Shown: positions 6,395 to 7,634 of the stretch, piece after piece | Numbering within the stretch: position 1 is the stretch's first letter | How the letters are laid out: each line of letters opens with the position of its first letter | NCBI GenBank assembly: GCA_003151655.1 | Contig: PLYB01000131.1 | Location: 1,085 to 8,718 of the forward strand | Reading direction: 5' to 3' | DNA from: Gallionellaceae bacterium | GTDB taxonomy: Bacteria > Pseudomonadota > Gammaproteobacteria > Burkholderiales > Gallionellaceae | Length of the DNA stretch: 7,634 bases | Notes under the pieces: generated by a model | The model's database searches: none | Seen by the model: only the letters and a program-made list of their open reading frames with translations | What the model was told of the DNA's origin: nothing | Translations under genes and position numbers: made by a program

Positions 6395-7561
6395 ATGAAG
6401 ATTCATGAATACCAAGGTAAAGAGATACTGCGCGAGTTCGGCGTACCGACTCCGCGCGGGGTGGCTTGTTTCAGCGTTGAGGAGGCGGTTGCCGCAGCGC
6501 AGCAACTGGGAGGCAAAGTCTGGGTGGTAAAGGCGCAGATTCACGCGGGAGGTCGCGGTAAGGGCGGCGGCGTGAAGGTGGCGAAGTCGCTGGATGAAGT
6601 GCGCCAGTATGCAGGCCAGATTTTGGGTATGCATCTGATCACGCATCAGACCGGCCCCGAGGGGCAGGTGGTGCGTCGTTTGCTCATCGAAGAGGGCGCA
6701 AACATCAGCAAAGAGGTGTATCTGGGCATGGTGGTTGACCGCGCGTCACAACGTGTGGCGTTGCTCGCGTCCAGCGAAGGTGGTATGGAGATCGAAGAGG
6801 TTGCCAAGCACTCGCCGGAAAAAATCCTCACCGTGCGCATTGATCCGGTAACCGGCATAACCGCAGCCGAAGCCGCAGAAGTGGTGCGCTCTATCGGCTT
6901 TCCGGACGCGGCAAGCGCAGAGGCAGTCAAAGTGCTGCAAGGTTTGTATCGCGCCTTCGTCGAAAAAGATGCAATGCTGGCGGAGATCAACCCGTTGGTG
7001 CTGACCGGAGACAATCGCGTGATTGCGCTGGATGCGAAATTCAATTTTGATTCCAACGCGCTATATCGCCGTCCCGAAATTGTGGCGATGCGCGATTTGG
7101 ATGAGGAAGATCCGGCTGAGATCGAAGCATCAAAATTTGACTTGAGTTACATCCAGCTCGATGGCGACATCGGCTGTCTGGTGAACGGTGCGGGTCTGGC
7201 GATGGCGACGATGGACATCATCAAACTCTATGGCGGCAATCCCGCCAACTTCCTCGATGTCGGCGGTGGCGCGACCAAAGAGAAAGTGACCGAGGCGTTC
7301 AAGCTGATGCTGAAGAATCCGGAGTTGCGTGCCATTCTGGTCAATATCTTCGGCGGCATTATGAAGTGTGATGTGATCGCCGAAGGCGTAGTTGCTGCTG
7401 CGCGCGAGGTGCATCTCAAGGTGCCGCTGGTGGTGCGTCTTGAAGGTACCAACGTCGAACTCGGTAAAAAAATACTGGCTGAATCCGGCTTGCCTATCAT
7501 TTCCGGCAACGATATGGCGGATGCAGCTCAAAAAGTTGTCGCGGCAGCGAAAGGTAAATAA
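6395..7561 (+). CDS. sucC: Succinyl-CoA synthetase beta subunit, ADP-forming
   Basis: This is the nucleotide-binding subunit of succinyl-CoA synthetase, which converts succinyl-CoA, ADP and phosphate to succinate, CoA and ATP in the cytosolic TCA cycle. The 388 residues equal the length of E. coli SucC, and similarity is continuous. The N-terminal ATP-grasp region shows K46, G53-R54-G55, E99 and E107, N199 in EINPLV and D213. The C-terminal ligase region shows N264 in VNGAG, the NFLDVGGGAT motif and GGIMKCD near 320-326. The start at 6395 follows an AGGGGA site (6386-6391). sucD begins two bases after its stop, so the two are cotranscribed and translated together. The 105-bp gap before sucC has AT-rich stretches but no promoter I can call with confidence and no clear terminator for the upstream gene. 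Nothing unusual is seen in the protein. Confidence 0.98.
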   Translation: MKIHEYQGKEILREFGVPTPRGVACFSVEEAVAAAQQLGGKVWVVKAQIHAGGRGKGGGVKVAKSLDEVRQYAGQILGMHLITHQTGPEGQVVRRLLIEEGANISKEVYLGMVVDRASQRVALLASSEGGMEIEEVAKHSPEKILTVRIDPVTGITAAEAAEVVRSIGFPDAASAEAVKVLQGLYRAFVEKDAMLAEINPLVLTGDNRVIALDAKFNFDSNALYRRPEIVAMRDLDEEDPAEIEASKFDLSYIQLDGDIGCLVNGAGLAMATMDIIKLYGGNPANFLDVGGGATKEKVTEAFKLMLKNPELRAILVNIFGGIMKCDVIAEGVVAAAREVHLKVPLVVRLEGTNVELGKKILAESGLPIISGNDMADAAQKVVAAAKGK

Positions 7562-7563
7562 AT

Positions 7564-7634
7564 ATGTCTATTCTCATCAATAAAGATACTAAAGTAATCA
7601 CGCAAGGCATGACCGGCAAGGTCGGCCAATTCCA
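7564..7634 (+). CDS. sucD: Succinyl-CoA synthetase alpha subunit, N-terminal fragment
   Basis: The reading frame starts MSILINKDTKVITQGMTGK and runs off the window end after about 23 codons. The opening matches SucD, the CoA-binding subunit that carries the phosphorylated histidine; the ITQGMTGK stretch begins its Rossmann-type CoA-binding domain. It starts two bases after sucC, the standard sucCD arrangement, and its ribosome-binding site must lie within the end of sucC (AAAGG at 7550-7554). It is cut by the window edge, with no sign of damage. Confidence 0.95.
   Translation, partial: MSILINKDTKVITQGMTGKVGQF

Overview
The window looks like a chromosomal segment of a Gram-negative proteobacterium, probably a betaproteobacterium. 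The outer-membrane protein architecture, the sucC-sucD gene order and a CCA-encoding tRNA-Thr fragment support this. The finer placement is a guess. It joins the end of an integrated mobile element (1 to about 1127) to a two-gene surface-protein secretion locus (1296-6289) and the start of the housekeeping sucCD operon (6395-7634).

Left part: a complete tyrosine-recombinase integrase is on the minus strand (8-994). Its likely promoter (1031-1058) overlaps a perfect tandem 11-bp repeat (1011-1032). Just beyond lies the 3' portion of a tRNA-Thr(TGT) gene (1082-1127), running from the anticodon loop through CCA with no 5' half. This is the signature of an attachment site made by integration into a tRNA gene. 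The rest of the element, and presumably the intact tRNA-Thr, lie to the left outside the window. A perfect 15-bp hairpin (1139-1177) follows and was probably the terminator of the original tRNA gene.

Middle part: two codirectional genes 44 bp apart probably form an operon. The first (1296-2705) encodes an exported protein with TPR-like helices followed by an outer-membrane beta-barrel of the Slam / type XI secretion (DUF560) kind. The second (2750-6289) encodes a 1179-residue exported protein. It has a cleavable, non-lipoprotein signal peptide, a FecR-like domain, a charged KQGD repeat linker, and three diverged tandem units that resemble the TbpB-type beta-barrel domains of type XI cargo. 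The simplest reading is a dedicated transporter and its surface or released cargo. The cargo is unusual in carrying a FecR domain, in having three barrel lobes, and in lacking a lipidation cysteine.

Right part: sucC (6395-7561) and the first 71 bases of sucD (7564-7634) encode the beta and alpha subunits of succinyl-CoA synthetase of the TCA cycle. They appear ordinary and intact as far as seen.
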